Shown here piece by piece: positions 33,344 to 42,024 of a stretch of 64,000 nucleotides of DNA. This DNA is from Chloroflexota bacterium (GTDB taxonomy: Bacteria > Vulcanimicrobiota > JAMCWD01). Each line of letters begins with the position of its first letter. The stretch's first letter is position 1. The stretch is from assembly GCA_023475345.1 (NCBI GenBank), contig JAMCWD010000025.1, positions 1-64,000 on the forward strand, written 5' to 3'. Under the pieces are notes generated by a model. That model did not search any database. It was not told the DNA's origin and saw nothing but the letters and a program-made list of their open reading frames with translations. The position numbers were made by a program, and so were the translations under genes.

Positions 33344-33395
33344 TTACATATTAGCAAAACGAAATCTCCCTTCGGCGCGAAAAAGTAAAAAAATT

Positions 33396-33451
33396 CGTCA
33401 TTCCTGCGAAGGCAGGAATCCAGTGCAGTAATGCGAACTTCAGCCTCAAAC
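33396..33451 (+). repeat. Dispersed palindromic repeat, copy 2
   Basis: This is the second copy of the 56-base unit, differing at about four positions from copy 1. Its right end lies three bases before the first ATG of the GIY-YIG gene, so the gene has no room for a normal promoter other than within or before the repeats. Confidence 0.85.
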
Positions 33452-33453
33452 AT

Positions 33454-33753
33454 ATGAAAATGCAAAAACTATTTTACTTGTACATCCTTGCAAGCAAGCG
33501 GAATGGAACTCTTTATACCGGGATTACTTCAAACCTGGTACAGAGAGTGTGGCAACATAAAAACAAATTAGTGGAAGGTTTTACAAAGAAATATAATATT
33601 GACAAGCTCGTATATTATGAGGTTCATGAAAGTGCTGAAAGTGCAATAACCAGGGAGAAACAGGTTAAGGCATGGAAAAGGGAATGGAAATTAAGGCTGA
33701 TAGGAGAGAATAATCCCTATTGGAGGGATTTATATAATGAGATTTGTGATTGA
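33454..33753 (+). CDS. GIY-YIG nuclease family protein inside repeat cluster
   Basis: The 99-residue protein is a single-domain GIY-YIG nuclease of the UPF0213/YhbQ-like kind. It has the LYILASKRNGTLYTGITSNL core (GIY-like LYI and TGI), the conserved Arg in LVQRVWQHK, and the later Glu in TREKQVKAWKREWK. Such small nucleases are usually found singly and have no fixed role. Here it is flanked on the left by two copies of a palindromic repeat and on the right by an inverted copy. No ribosome site is apparent for the ATG at 33454 or 33460. Its codon use is more A/T-rich than neighbours, which suggests mobility. Confidence 0.87.
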   Translation: MKMQKLFYLYILASKRNGTLYTGITSNLVQRVWQHKNKLVEGFTKKYNIDKLVYYEVHESAESAITREKQVKAWKREWKLRLIGENNPYWRDLYNEICD

Positions 33754-33819
33754 CCCGGATTCCAGCCGAAGTTTATCTCATACTACGATACGTGGGGAAA
33801 ATAATATATGGTGGTATGG

Positions 33820-33843
33820 ATTCCTGCCTGCGCAGGAATGACG
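33820..33843 (-). repeat. Dispersed palindromic repeat, diverged inverted copy
   Basis: ATTCCTGCCTGCGCAGGAAT forms a near-perfect hairpin, followed by GACG, matching the repeat core in inverted orientation. Further fragments (GCAGGAATGAC) occur at 33851-33900. The remaining bases between 33754 and 33995 show no gene. Confidence 0.7.
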
Positions 33844-33995
33844 AGGGGGAGCAGGAATGACAAGGCGGTTCGGGAATGGCGGTAGATGCAGGAATGACGT
33901 GCAGGCGGGAATCACAAGATGACAATACAACTTTACCCCCGGCTTACGGCAGGTTAATTTATAAACCGACACACTCAGCAGCTTCAGGTGAAGTT

Positions 33996-35279
33996 CTATG
34001 CGGGCGTGATCTCTTCCGTCCCGTTCATGTAAGGCCTGAGGGCGCGGGGGATTTCTACGGAGCCGTCTTCCCTCTGGTAATTTTCCAGTACCGCGGCAAG
34101 CGTTCTCCCCACGGCAAGGCCGGAGCCGTTAAGCGTATGCACAAGAGCAGGCTTCGCGTTTGTCTCCGGGCGGAACCTTATCTTGCCTCTTCTTGCCTGG
34201 AAATCGGTACAATTGGAAAGCGATGAGACTTCCACCCATCGTTCCTGACCCGGCGCCCAGTATTCCAGGTCGTATTTCTTCGCGGCTGAAAACCCCAGGT
34301 CGCCGATACAGATGAGCATGACGCGGTACGGGATCTCGAGAAGCTGGAGCACTTTCTCCGCGCATGAGGTCATGCGCTCAAGCTCGTTGTACGATTCTTC
34401 GGGACGGGTGAACGAGATCAACTCGACCTTGTTGAACTGGTGTACCCTTGTCAGGCCGCGGGTATCGCGTCCTGCGGCCCCGGCTTCGCTGCGGAAACAT
34501 GCGCTGTATCCTGCGAAGCGGACGGGTAGAAGCTCGCCGTCTATGATCTCGTCTCTGTAGAGGTTTGTTACGGGGACTTCCGCGGTGGGGATGAGATAAA
34601 ACGGGGGGTCTCCTGTAGTTTTGAAAAGGTCTTCTTCGAATTTGGGTAGCTGGCCGGTGGCAAACAGGGTTTCCTTGTTCGCAAGATACGGCGGAAGTAT
34701 TTCGGTGTAGCCGTGTTCATTCGTGTGGAGGTCGAGCATGAAATTTATAAGCGCCCGCTCCAGCGCCGCACCTTTGCCTTTCATGACGACGAACCTCGTG
34801 CCTGAAATTTTTACCGCGCCCTGCTGGTCGATTATCCCCAGGCTTTCGCCAAGTTCCCAGTGGGGTACGGGAGTAAAAGAGAAATATTTTTTCTCTCCGA
34901 AAGATCTCAGCTCGACGTTGTGCCCCTCATCCAGCCCGTCAGGGACATCGGGATGGGGGAGGTTGGGAATGCAGGCCAGGATTTCGCTCGTCCGGGCTTC
35001 GATCCCGGAAAGTTCGGCCTCAAGCTCTTTTATGCGGTCGCCGATCTTTTTTACTTCGGCGGATTGTTCGGCTATATCTTTGCCTTCCCGTTTCAAGATC
35101 CCGATCTCTTTCGATGCAGTGTTCCTGACGTTTCTCAGCTCTTCCGATTCGACCTGGGTTTCTTTCCTGCGCTCGTCGAGCTTCAGGAATTCATCTATCG
35201 GGGAAGTGTCCATGCCTCTTCGGGAAAGGTTGTAGCGGAAGGGTTCCGGGTCTTGCTTTATAGCCCTGGGGTCCAGCAT
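33996..35279 (-). CDS. serS: Seryl-tRNA synthetase
   Basis: SerS charges tRNA-Ser. The 427-residue protein has the N-terminal antiparallel coiled coil (about residues 28-105, with [20 protein letters not shown]) that reads the tRNA long arm. The class II core follows, with motif 2 [20 protein letters not shown] and motif 3 [20 protein letters not shown]. The end IPRALRPYM is typical. The first codon pattern ([22 protein letters not shown]) is standard. It is downstream of the pilT pair, with an 80-base gap containing a hairpin at 35311-35336; no T-box-like leader is present. Confidence 0.98.
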   Translation of the reverse strand: MLDPRAIKQDPEPFRYNLSRRGMDTSPIDEFLKLDERRKETQVESEELRNVRNTASKEIGILKREGKDIAEQSAEVKKIGDRIKELEAELSGIEARTSEILACIPNLPHPDVPDGLDEGHNVELRSFGEKKYFSFTPVPHWELGESLGIIDQQGAVKISGTRFVVMKGKGAALERALINFMLDLHTNEHGYTEILPPYLANKETLFATGQLPKFEEDLFKTTGDPPFYLIPTAEVPVTNLYRDEIIDGELLPVRFAGYSACFRSEAGAAGRDTRGLTRVHQFNKVELISFTRPEESYNELERMTSCAEKVLQLLEIPYRVMLICIGDLGFSAAKKYDLEYWAPGQERWVEVSSLSNCTDFQARRGKIRFRPETNAKPALVHTLNGSGLAVGRTLAAVLENYQREDGSVEIPRALRPYMNGTEEITPA

Positions 35280-35310
35280 TTCAAGCTCCTTTTATTCGTT
35301 TCTTCATAAT

Positions 35311-35336
35311 TGAACCCCGGATTTCTCCGGGGTTCA
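35311..35336 (-). terminator. Hairpin between pilT-like gene and serS
   Basis: A perfect 10-bp stem (TGAACCCCGG / CCGGGGTTCA) lies 23 bases after the stop of the pilT-like gene. The T-run on the minus strand is poor, so it may be a weak terminator or an RNA-stabilising hairpin. Confidence 0.5.
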
Positions 35337-35358
35337 AGGGTTGATATGATATGCAGGT

Positions 35359-36426
35359 TTAGTACGGGAGGCTCATGAGCTTTTTGAATTCTTCGGGTCT
35401 TACCGCTTTTGAAGTCGCCTCTTCCTGCGTAACGATGTTCTTCTTGACCAGGTAGCGGAGAGCCTGTTCCTGGGACTGCATGCCGAACTCCCGGCCGGAT
35501 GTGCCCATGCTCTGCTGGATCTGGATCGTCTTGCCGTCGCGGAGGAAGCCTTTGATCTGCGGCGTTCCTATCAGGATTTCAAATGCAGGCACCATGCCCG
35601 CGCCGGTCGCCTTGGCAAGGAGGGTCTGGCAGACGATTGCTTCCATGCCGACGCCGAGAAGAGTGCATACCTGCTGTTTCAAGTGAGGCGGGAACATATC
35701 GATGAGTTTTTCCATCATGACCATGACGCTGGGCGCCTGGGCCGTTGCAATTACCAGGCTTCCGCCCGCCGCCAGGTTCAGCGCGTGGTTGGCCACCTCG
35801 TACGTGTTGAAATCGGTGATTACCAGGACGTCCGCGCCCTGGTGAACAAGGCTGTGGAAAGCGCTCCCGTAACTGCGGGTATCCGTGCCCAACTCTCTCT
35901 GGCAGATTATCCCTTTCTTGTTCCTGTGGAGAAAGTCGATGGGGTTTTCAAGCGTAACTATCTGGCAGGTTCTCATCTCCAGGATGTAGTTGATTATTGC
36001 AGCCAGGGTATGGGATTTGCCGCTTGACTTCGGGCCGCAGATAATTATCAAGCCGTGCTTGGTATTCACCGCGAGGTTTTTGATAACGTCCGGCAGGCCG
36101 AGTTCATCGATGGTGGGCGGACTGGGAGGATTTGTAGATATTACGATGGCCGATGTCCCGCGTTGTTTGAAGATGTTGATCCTGAAACGCGAAAGACCGG
36201 GTATTGAATGAGAGAAATCCGTTTCCAGATCTCTTTCATATTTTTGCTTGTGGTCTTGATCCATCAGGAAGTTTGTAAAATCTTCAATATCGGCCGGAGT
36301 AAGCACCTCGTTGTTCAGAGGCATGAAAACGTTTTCCTGCCTCATCATTATGGGGCTTCCCGGGACTATGTGAAAATGCGAAGCCCTTTTCTCCACCATC
36401 AGGTTAAAAATTTGACTGAAATCCAT
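35359..36426 (-). CDS. Degenerate PilT-like ATPase paralogue
   Basis: The 355-residue protein is collinear with PilT: an N-terminal PAS-like domain, the RFRIN strand, then the ATPase core. Walker A is present as GPKSSGKSHT instead of GPTGSGKST. The Walker B region reads VLVITDFNTYEV where PilT has VILIGEMRDLET, so the catalytic Glu and the following Arg-Asp are gone. The His box reads AAGGSLV in place of AETGHLV. The AIRNLIRE motif is replaced by IKGFLRDGK. ATP binding may remain, but hydrolysis is doubtful. It is encoded 19 bases downstream of a canonical PilT, so it could be a regulatory subunit of a mixed retraction motor. Confidence 0.9.
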   Translation of the reverse strand: MDFSQIFNLMVEKRASHFHIVPGSPIMMRQENVFMPLNNEVLTPADIEDFTNFLMDQDHKQKYERDLETDFSHSIPGLSRFRINIFKQRGTSAIVISTNPPSPPTIDELGLPDVIKNLAVNTKHGLIIICGPKSSGKSHTLAAIINYILEMRTCQIVTLENPIDFLHRNKKGIICQRELGTDTRSYGSAFHSLVHQGADVLVITDFNTYEVANHALNLAAGGSLVIATAQAPSVMVMMEKLIDMFPPHLKQQVCTLLGVGMEAIVCQTLLAKATGAGMVPAFEILIGTPQIKGFLRDGKTIQIQQSMGTSGREFGMQSQEQALRYLVKKNIVTQEEATSKAVRPEEFKKLMSLPY

Positions 36427-36445
36427 ATTAGCCTCCTCCCCTTAA

Positions 36446-37708
36446 TCAGGTATTGCGACTTTCATCAACCAGCCTCCGGAATTCCTCCGGAGAAGCGGCC
36501 TTGGACAGTGCTTCCGCATAAGAGATAAGACCTTTTTTATGCAGATCGCGAAGACACATATCCAGAGCCTGCATGCCGTAATCTTTCCCGGCCTGTATGA
36601 TATTTGGTATTTGATGAGTTTTTCCTTCACGAATTATATTTCTCACCGCCGGGTTGACGGGCATGAGCTCCATTGCCAGGACACGCCCGCTTCCTTCGGC
36701 GCGAGGTATAAGGGTCTGACATATAATCCCCTCCAGGGTTATCGAAAGCTGCATCCTTATCTGCTGCTGCTGGTGAGGAGGGAAGACGTCTATGACCCTG
36801 TCAACGGTGGAAGCCGCACTGTTGGTATGCAGTGTGGCAAGGACGAGGTGCCCCGTTTCAGCCGCTGTAATGGCTATCTGGGCCGTTTCAAGGTCCCGCA
36901 TTTCGCCTATCAGTATTACGTCGGGATCCTGCCGCAATACATGGCGCAGCGCGTTGGAAAAAGAATAAGTATCGGCGCCCAATTCCCGCTGACATATCAC
37001 GCTGTTCTTGTCCTTGTGCAAAAACTCTATAGGGTCTTCAACCGTTACTATATGACAGCGGCGGTTCTCGTTTATGTGGTTGATCATGGCCGCAAGGGTC
37101 GTCGATTTCCCCGAACCCGTAGGCCCGGTTACAAGGACAAGCCCCCGGGGCTTCATAGCCATATCTTTCAATATGGAGGGCAGTTTCAATTCGTCTATGG
37201 AAAAAGGACGGGCCGGGATTACGCGGACGGCTACTCCCCATGTGCCCCGCTGGAGATAAACATTTATACGGAACCTGGACAGCCCTGGGACGCTGTAAGC
37301 GAGATCCAGTTCCTTGTCCGCGACAAACTTGGCTTTTTGCTCATCGGTAAGGATGCTTTCAATCATCATCCTGACCTGTTCCGGGGAGAGCACGTCATAA
37401 GTAGCGGGGGTGAGTTCACCGTCAATCCGTATCATCGGGGCGGAGCCGGTCTTTAAATGCAGATCCGATGCGCCCCTTTCCACCATTATATACATGAGGT
37501 CCTCAATGGCGAGATCTTCGTGCGATTCGAATTCCCCGGGACCGGCAACCTTCTCGGAATACAACTCCTCCGCCCTGAGATCTTCGGGCTTCGGACGAAA
37601 AACATTGTCATCGCTTTCTTTTGAATCCTTTGCAGCATCGCCCGGTTTCAGATCCTCGTCTTTCGAGATGCGGAGTATTCTTTTTTTGTCGGTTTCCATT
37701 GCTGCCAA
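36446..37708 (-). CDS. pilT: Type IV pilus retraction ATPase PilT
   Basis: PilT powers pilus retraction for twitching motility. The 420-residue protein has a 65-residue charged N-terminal extension not found in the classical 345-residue form. The usual domain follows from EDLMYIMVERGASDLHLK: RFRINVY, Walker A GPTGSGKSTT, the Asp box VTVEDPIEFLHKD, Walker B DVILIGEMRDLETAQIA, the His box TAAETGHLVLATLHTNSA, and AVRNIIREGK. All catalytic residues are present. The start may be the TTG at 37708 (GAGG five bases before) or the ATG at 37699. It forms an operon with the degenerate paralogue. No other pilus gene is in the window. Confidence 0.95.
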   Translation of the reverse strand: MAAMETDKKRILRISKDEDLKPGDAAKDSKESDDNVFRPKPEDLRAEELYSEKVAGPGEFESHEDLAIEDLMYIMVERGASDLHLKTGSAPMIRIDGELTPATYDVLSPEQVRMMIESILTDEQKAKFVADKELDLAYSVPGLSRFRINVYLQRGTWGVAVRVIPARPFSIDELKLPSILKDMAMKPRGLVLVTGPTGSGKSTTLAAMINHINENRRCHIVTVEDPIEFLHKDKNSVICQRELGADTYSFSNALRHVLRQDPDVILIGEMRDLETAQIAITAAETGHLVLATLHTNSAASTVDRVIDVFPPHQQQQIRMQLSITLEGIICQTLIPRAEGSGRVLAMELMPVNPAVRNIIREGKTHQIPNIIQAGKDYGMQALDMCLRDLHKKGLISYAEALSKAASPEEFRRLVDESRNT

Positions 37709-37901
37709 TATAACCTCGATTCAATAACAAAACCGGAGCGCCGGTCAGTCGGTGCTCTTTCTTTGAAAAACATTCGCCTTCCAATAAAGAACTCCTGCCG
37801 CATTCTTTTTTGTATGATTTCCAGTATAATTTGCCTCTTTTTACATGCGCGAAGGTCCTGAAATATAGTATTGAGGAATAAACAGGTACCGGGTATATCG
37901 C

Positions 37902-37930
37902 TTGCGAAATAAATATTTATATGATAAAAT
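37902..37930 (+). promoter_or_regulatory. Sigma-70 type promoter
   Basis: TTGCGA at 37902-37907 and TAAAAT at 37925-37930 have an exact 17-base spacer, about 40 bases before the orphan gene at 37969. The surrounding 260-base gap has no other gene. Confidence 0.6.
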
Positions 37931-37968
37931 ACTAACAGGTATCATCAAGATATATAAAAGGTGCTTAA

Positions 37969-38856
37969 ATGGAAAGGCTTATTGCTGAACTGAGAAAATT
38001 CACTCCCGGGCATGCGCCGCCCGAGCACCCTGTCATAACAGGGCTTATGAAATATATTGCAAAGGATAACGGCTGGGAAACCCGCTGGAAAAACTATGTT
38101 TTTCTTTGCGCGGGCGCGATGCTGAATTTCCGTTCGGGAGGAATAGGGCGCGTCACTTACCTGATGAACAACCTCGAAGAGCTTTATCATTGTTATTTAA
38201 AGGGCGGTTTCGTTCCTGAAATTTTCAAAGGCAACGATATCCGGGCGCCGTTTTCCAATCTTGCAGGCTCAGTTTACGATTTTTACATTCACAGGCTTGG
38301 CGCCGTCCCGCTTCGCGCCATGTGGATAAAAAATAGCTCCCGGCCCCGCATCCTTGCCTGCGATCTTATAATGCGGTTCCAGGAACCTCGCTTTCAGGAC
38401 ACTTCCGGCGAAAGAAGGATATTTCATTCCAAGGCTTTCTGGATCCCGCGGGAGATGAGGCGTAGAAACATCTGGCCCGATTTCCCGCCTGAACTTTGCT
38501 GCGTCCCCGACCAGATAGTGCGCGCCAAATTCTTCCGCCTCCTTGCCGATATCCCGGCTGAGGAAATCAAATCCAGCCCCGTATTGAAAACATATTTTCA
38601 AATAGATGTTTTCCGCAACGCCAGGAAGCTTAAAGGCAGACCCCTGGAGGTATTCAAGCATTACGCGATGAGGGATATAACCCGGAAAACCCTGGAAAGC
38701 CTGGCGCCAAGGGAGTGGGGGAGCGGGTTATTTTTCTGGAGCAGGCTTTTGTTCGAACTCGTAGGGAAAGATAAAAACGGCATGTCCAACGAGCTTTTCG
38801 ACGAGCCGTTATTCTTCTGGAAGCCCGGCAAAAGGCCTGTAAATCAGGCCGCCTGA
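37969..38856 (+). CDS. Hypothetical protein, single-gene unit
   Basis: I do not recognise this 295-residue soluble protein. It has no signal peptide, membrane segment, repeat or metal motif that I can name. It is rich in Arg, Phe and Trp. Conserved-looking patches are HPVITGLMKYIAKDNGWETRW near the start, the PLRAMWIKN and RILACDLIMRF segments in the middle, and LFFWSRLLFELVGKDKNG near the end. The alternation of helices suggests an all-alpha enzyme or a helix-hairpin-helix protein, but that is a guess. It has its own promoter (37902-37930), an AAAGGTG ribosome site and its own terminator, so it is expressed independently of the surrounding minus-strand genes. Confidence 0.75.
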   Translation: MERLIAELRKFTPGHAPPEHPVITGLMKYIAKDNGWETRWKNYVFLCAGAMLNFRSGGIGRVTYLMNNLEELYHCYLKGGFVPEIFKGNDIRAPFSNLAGSVYDFYIHRLGAVPLRAMWIKNSSRPRILACDLIMRFQEPRFQDTSGERRIFHSKAFWIPREMRRRNIWPDFPPELCCVPDQIVRAKFFRLLADIPAEEIKSSPVLKTYFQIDVFRNARKLKGRPLEVFKHYAMRDITRKTLESLAPREWGSGLFFWSRLLFELVGKDKNGMSNELFDEPLFFWKPGKRPVNQAA

Positions 38857-38900
38857 TAAAATGAGAGGGCCGTTGTATCCGGTTTCCAGGCAGGGGTGTG

Positions 38901-38934
38901 AAAGACGGGATTTATAAAGGCCGTCTTTTTATTT
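38901..38934 (+). terminator. Intrinsic terminator
   Basis: An 8-bp stem (AAAGACGG / CCGTCTTT) followed by TTATTT lies 45 bases after the orphan gene and touches the stop region of the converging exchanger gene. Confidence 0.78.
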
Positions 38935-40130
38935 CACGCCTCTTTTCCTAATAATTGCCTGAACATTTTAGCGATGCCGTTCCGGCAGTGTGGGTTAAAA
39001 ATAAGAAACCCGATTCCGAGCAGGAAATAAATAATAATAAAACCCCATCTTACTTCCGGTACCGGGATAAGAAGCTGGATCATGAAGAGAACAAAAATAA
39101 TCGCCGCCTCCCTGAACGAAAACCTCAAGTCCGCGATCAGGATTAGCGCAAGGAATGATTGCGCCGTTGTCAGCAGCATCTCTTCCACCTGTCTCGGATC
39201 CAGAGGGAGAGGGGCGAATGAGCGAGTCGAGATGCAGAATACCAGGGGGATCATCCCCACGAGAAGGGTCCACTGGTTTATTTTCGACGAGAGAAGGGTG
39301 CCCATGCCCGAAAGCGGCTTCAGCCTTAATGTGAATAGTATCGCTACAATGAATTCAGGTGCCTCCGATGCAAGGGGGGCAATCCATTGTATCAGCAGGA
39401 ACTGCTCGATGCCGAACTGGGCGCCTGTTTTTATGAGGCCGTCCGCAAAAGGCTCCGCGGAAATAAGGATCAAAAATCCCGAAAAAACAAAAAATAAAAT
39501 TGTCGCTGTCCTCCGGAAAACAGTGGGCAATTCGCCTACGGCGGCCGCAGGCCCTACAAGGATCGGCTCTTCGACTTTGCCTTTTAAAGAGGCTCGCACG
39601 TATAATACGAACAGGCCCACGAGGACTACGGTATCGATGAGCGAAAAATTGCCTTTCAACGGGATGACGAAAGAATAAAGCGTTGCAAGGCCCAGGAAAA
39701 TTATTTCCAGGCTCATTTCATGGTCCAGTTTAATTTCGCTCTTTTTTGTTTTCAGCCACCAGAAGAAGACGACAAATGCCCATCCCACGCCGATCAAAAG
39801 CCTGTTTGAGCCGGTCATGTTGGCGCATGGGAAGCCTAAATACTGGGGATCCTGCCCGGCTTTCCACGTCAGTACCATATCAACGGCATATTCGGGCAGC
39901 ACGGCCACAAGCGCAAGGATTGTCAGGGCAAGGTTCCGCGGTATGTCCAACTCGGCCACCTCGGCTCCCCAGGATAAAAGGAAGGCCGCGCCCACTATAC
40001 CAAGCCCCGACAAGATCGCAGTAGGTACCGGTTCCAGTTCTATCCCGCCCAGCCTGAAAATTATCCAGGGAACGCCTGCCAGGGCTGCAAGGATTACGGG
40101 CAGCCAGTTTGCAGCTTTGCTATATTTCAT
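38934..40130 (-). CDS. Sodium/calcium exchanger family membrane protein
   Basis: The 398-residue protein has about ten to eleven hydrophobic segments and the two inverted alpha-repeats of the CaCA exchanger family: ALVAVLPEYAVDMVLTW with GSNRLLIG, and PLASEAPEFIVAILFT with SSKINQWTLL. Each repeat keeps the acidic Pro-Glu residue that binds the cation. A cation/proton or Na+/Ca2+ antiport is likely; the ion is not determinable. The start overlaps the stop of the isomerase gene upstream as ATGA, so it is the last gene of the long minus-strand run. Confidence 0.88.
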   Translation of the reverse strand: MKYSKAANWLPVILAALAGVPWIIFRLGGIELEPVPTAILSGLGIVGAAFLLSWGAEVAELDIPRNLALTILALVAVLPEYAVDMVLTWKAGQDPQYLGFPCANMTGSNRLLIGVGWAFVVFFWWLKTKKSEIKLDHEMSLEIIFLGLATLYSFVIPLKGNFSLIDTVVLVGLFVLYVRASLKGKVEEPILVGPAAAVGELPTVFRRTATILFFVFSGFLILISAEPFADGLIKTGAQFGIEQFLLIQWIAPLASEAPEFIVAILFTLRLKPLSGMGTLLSSKINQWTLLVGMIPLVFCISTRSFAPLPLDPRQVEEMLLTTAQSFLALILIADLRFSFREAAIIFVLFMIQLLIPVPEVRWGFIIIYFLLGIGFLIFNPHCRNGIAKMFRQLLGKEA

Positions 40131-40903
40131 TCGGCATCTTCTTCTGTGTCGTATTTGTAGATAAGCGCCAGGGTTTTTCCCGTCCCTTCGTAGGGATCGG
40201 TCTTTCCTTCGTATTCGACCGAGATGTAGCCGTTGAAATTGGCTTTGTGGAAAATATTTAAGGCTTTCTCGTAATCGATTGTAGTTTCGTTACCGGCTTT
40301 ATCGAAAGCATAAGATTTTGCATGGATGTGCCAAGTCGCAGGGGCGACATACCGCAGATCGTCATAGCGAGAAGCGGCGGGGAAATTGCCGAAGTCGGCG
40401 CAGATGCCGAGGGTGGGGGAGCCGACGGAAGTTACTATATCTGCAAGATCTACGGCATTTGCCGACAGGCCGCCGTGGTTTTCAAGCGCCATCAGGATGC
40501 CGCGGTCGTAAGCTTCCGGGACGATTTTTTTCAGGCACGAAATCACATGACCCTTCGTATCAGGGCCGCTGTGCTTCTGTCCCGTGAAGATCCTTACCAT
40601 GCCTGCGCCCAGGCGTACCGCCATGTCCATGCCTTTAATTGCTTTTTCTATTTCTTTCTCTCGGTCGGATTCGCCTGGATATGTGAAGTCGTTGCTGATT
40701 GCAAAGCAGACTATCTTCACGCCTTTATCTTCTGAGAATTTTTTCAACTCGTCGAGGTAATCGTCATCCGTTGAGAAAAGCTGGAAATCGACGACCTCCA
40801 TCGCCTTTATACCCCAGCCGCGAAGGACCTCCGGCAGCATAAGAAGGCTCAACTCGTAAGGTATAATATTGTGGAAGCTCCACGTGCTGACACACTTTTT
40901 CAT
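40127..40903 (-). CDS. Sugar phosphate isomerase/epimerase family TIM-barrel protein
   Basis: The 258-residue protein fits the xylose-isomerase-like TIM-barrel family (PF01261). It has VSTWSFHNIIPYELSL at strand 1, MEVVDFQLF at strand 2, VCFAISNDFTYPG at strand 3, and metal-site residues in LMALENHGG, ICADFGNFP, WHIHAKSY and YISVEYEGK. Members isomerise or epimerise sugars and inositols with a divalent metal. It is encoded 12 bases after a Gfo/Idh/MocA dehydrogenase, a pairing common in sugar or inositol conversion. The substrate is unknown. Confidence 0.9.
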   Translation of the reverse strand: MKKCVSTWSFHNIIPYELSLLMLPEVLRGWGIKAMEVVDFQLFSTDDDYLDELKKFSEDKGVKIVCFAISNDFTYPGESDREKEIEKAIKGMDMAVRLGAGMVRIFTGQKHSGPDTKGHVISCLKKIVPEAYDRGILMALENHGGLSANAVDLADIVTSVGSPTLGICADFGNFPAASRYDDLRYVAPATWHIHAKSYAFDKAGNETTIDYEKALNIFHKANFNGYISVEYEGKTDPYEGTGKTLALIYKYDTEEDAE

Positions 40904-40915
40904 GATAGCCCTCCG

Positions 40916-41980
40916 TTATTCTTCGATGAAATCGGATTCCTTTATTTCTATCTCACAGCCTTTTTTGCCCGACTCATATACCGCTTCGATGAACCTTGTC
41001 AGGACAAGCGCCTCTTTCATTTTTATCATCGGTTCGGCGCCGGTGTCTATCGCCCGGAAGAAATCCTCGTATTCACGGACGAAAGATTCGCCCGGAACGG
41101 TTTTTACGGCGATATCGGCAATACGGCCGTCTATTTCGGAATATATCTCGGGCGGCCACAGGGACGCCCCGGCCTTGTCACCGTAAACCTTTACAAAGGA
41201 TTCGTTTTGTTTACAATTAAGCGCCCAGCTTACTTCCAGTGTTACCGCCTTTTCCCCCGGAAGCCTGATAAGAACGACGGCCGCGTCCTCTACATCATGC
41301 TTTGCCGTGCATTCGAACGACGCCTTGTACGTGCCGGTATCGTCGGTTGTGTATTCGCCTATTTTATTGAATACCTCTGCAGAAACTCTTCCTTTTTCCG
41401 GGTATCCCATGAACCAGAACGCAAGATCCAGCACATGGACGCCCAGGTCTATAACAGGCCCCCCGCCTGAAAACGATTTATCGGTGAACCACCCGGAAGG
41501 GCAGCCTCTCCGCCTTATGAAGCCTGCCTTCGCGAAATATATTTCTCCCAGGTCGCCTTTTTCCGCCTGTTCTTTTATGAAAAGCGATTCGGACAGGAAG
41601 CGGTTATTCAGGCCCGGCATGAAAATTTTCCCCGATTTTTTCGAGGCGGCAAAAATTGCCTTTGCCTCTGAAAAACACACCGCTATGGGCTTTTCGCAAA
41701 GGACGTGCTTGCCGGAATTAAGCGCGGCTATGGATGCCGGGGCATGCTCCCTGTTGGGTGCGCATACTATAACTGCGTCGATGTCGTCAAGGCCGACCAT
41801 ATCGTGATAATTTTCGAAAAGCCTCGTAACGCCCAGGGCGGCGCCGAATTTTTCAAGCCGGTCTTTCGACGGGTCCGAAAGCGCCGTTATCTCAGCCCTT
41901 GAGAACTTAGATATGGCGGGCAAATGAGCATCGGAAAATATTCTTCCACAACCTGCAACGCCCAGTCTTATCGTATCCAT
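40916..41980 (-). CDS. Gfo/Idh/MocA family oxidoreductase
   Basis: The 354-residue NAD(P)-dependent dehydrogenase has an N-terminal Rossmann fold (LGVAGCGRIFSDAHLPAI) and the family motif CEKPIAV near residue 95. Its C-terminal alpha/beta domain has the conserved HVLDLAFWFMG. I choose the ATG at 41980 because AAGGA precedes it by six bases; an in-frame ATG at 41998 adds six residues. Together with the TIM-barrel gene downstream it probably works in sugar oxidation or epimerisation. It is distinct from the gnnA-like member at 48340. Confidence 0.9.
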   Translation of the reverse strand: MDTIRLGVAGCGRIFSDAHLPAISKFSRAEITALSDPSKDRLEKFGAALGVTRLFENYHDMVGLDDIDAVIVCAPNREHAPASIAALNSGKHVLCEKPIAVCFSEAKAIFAASKKSGKIFMPGLNNRFLSESLFIKEQAEKGDLGEIYFAKAGFIRRRGCPSGWFTDKSFSGGGPVIDLGVHVLDLAFWFMGYPEKGRVSAEVFNKIGEYTTDDTGTYKASFECTAKHDVEDAAVVLIRLPGEKAVTLEVSWALNCKQNESFVKVYGDKAGASLWPPEIYSEIDGRIADIAVKTVPGESFVREYEDFFRAIDTGAEPMIKMKEALVLTRFIEAVYESGKKGCEIEIKESDFIEE

Positions 41981-42024
41981 AGAAAATCCTTCTTTCATTT
42001 AATCCTGCATAATCAAAACCGGGT

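Noticed and set aside
33288-33900. CRISPR array
   Set aside because: Only two near-identical units with a palindromic core, no regular spacers and no cas genes; they are dispersed repeats.
35280-35358. T-box riboswitch before serS
   Set aside because: The gap is only about 80 bases and holds one simple hairpin near the previous stop codon; no specifier or T-box sequence is seen.
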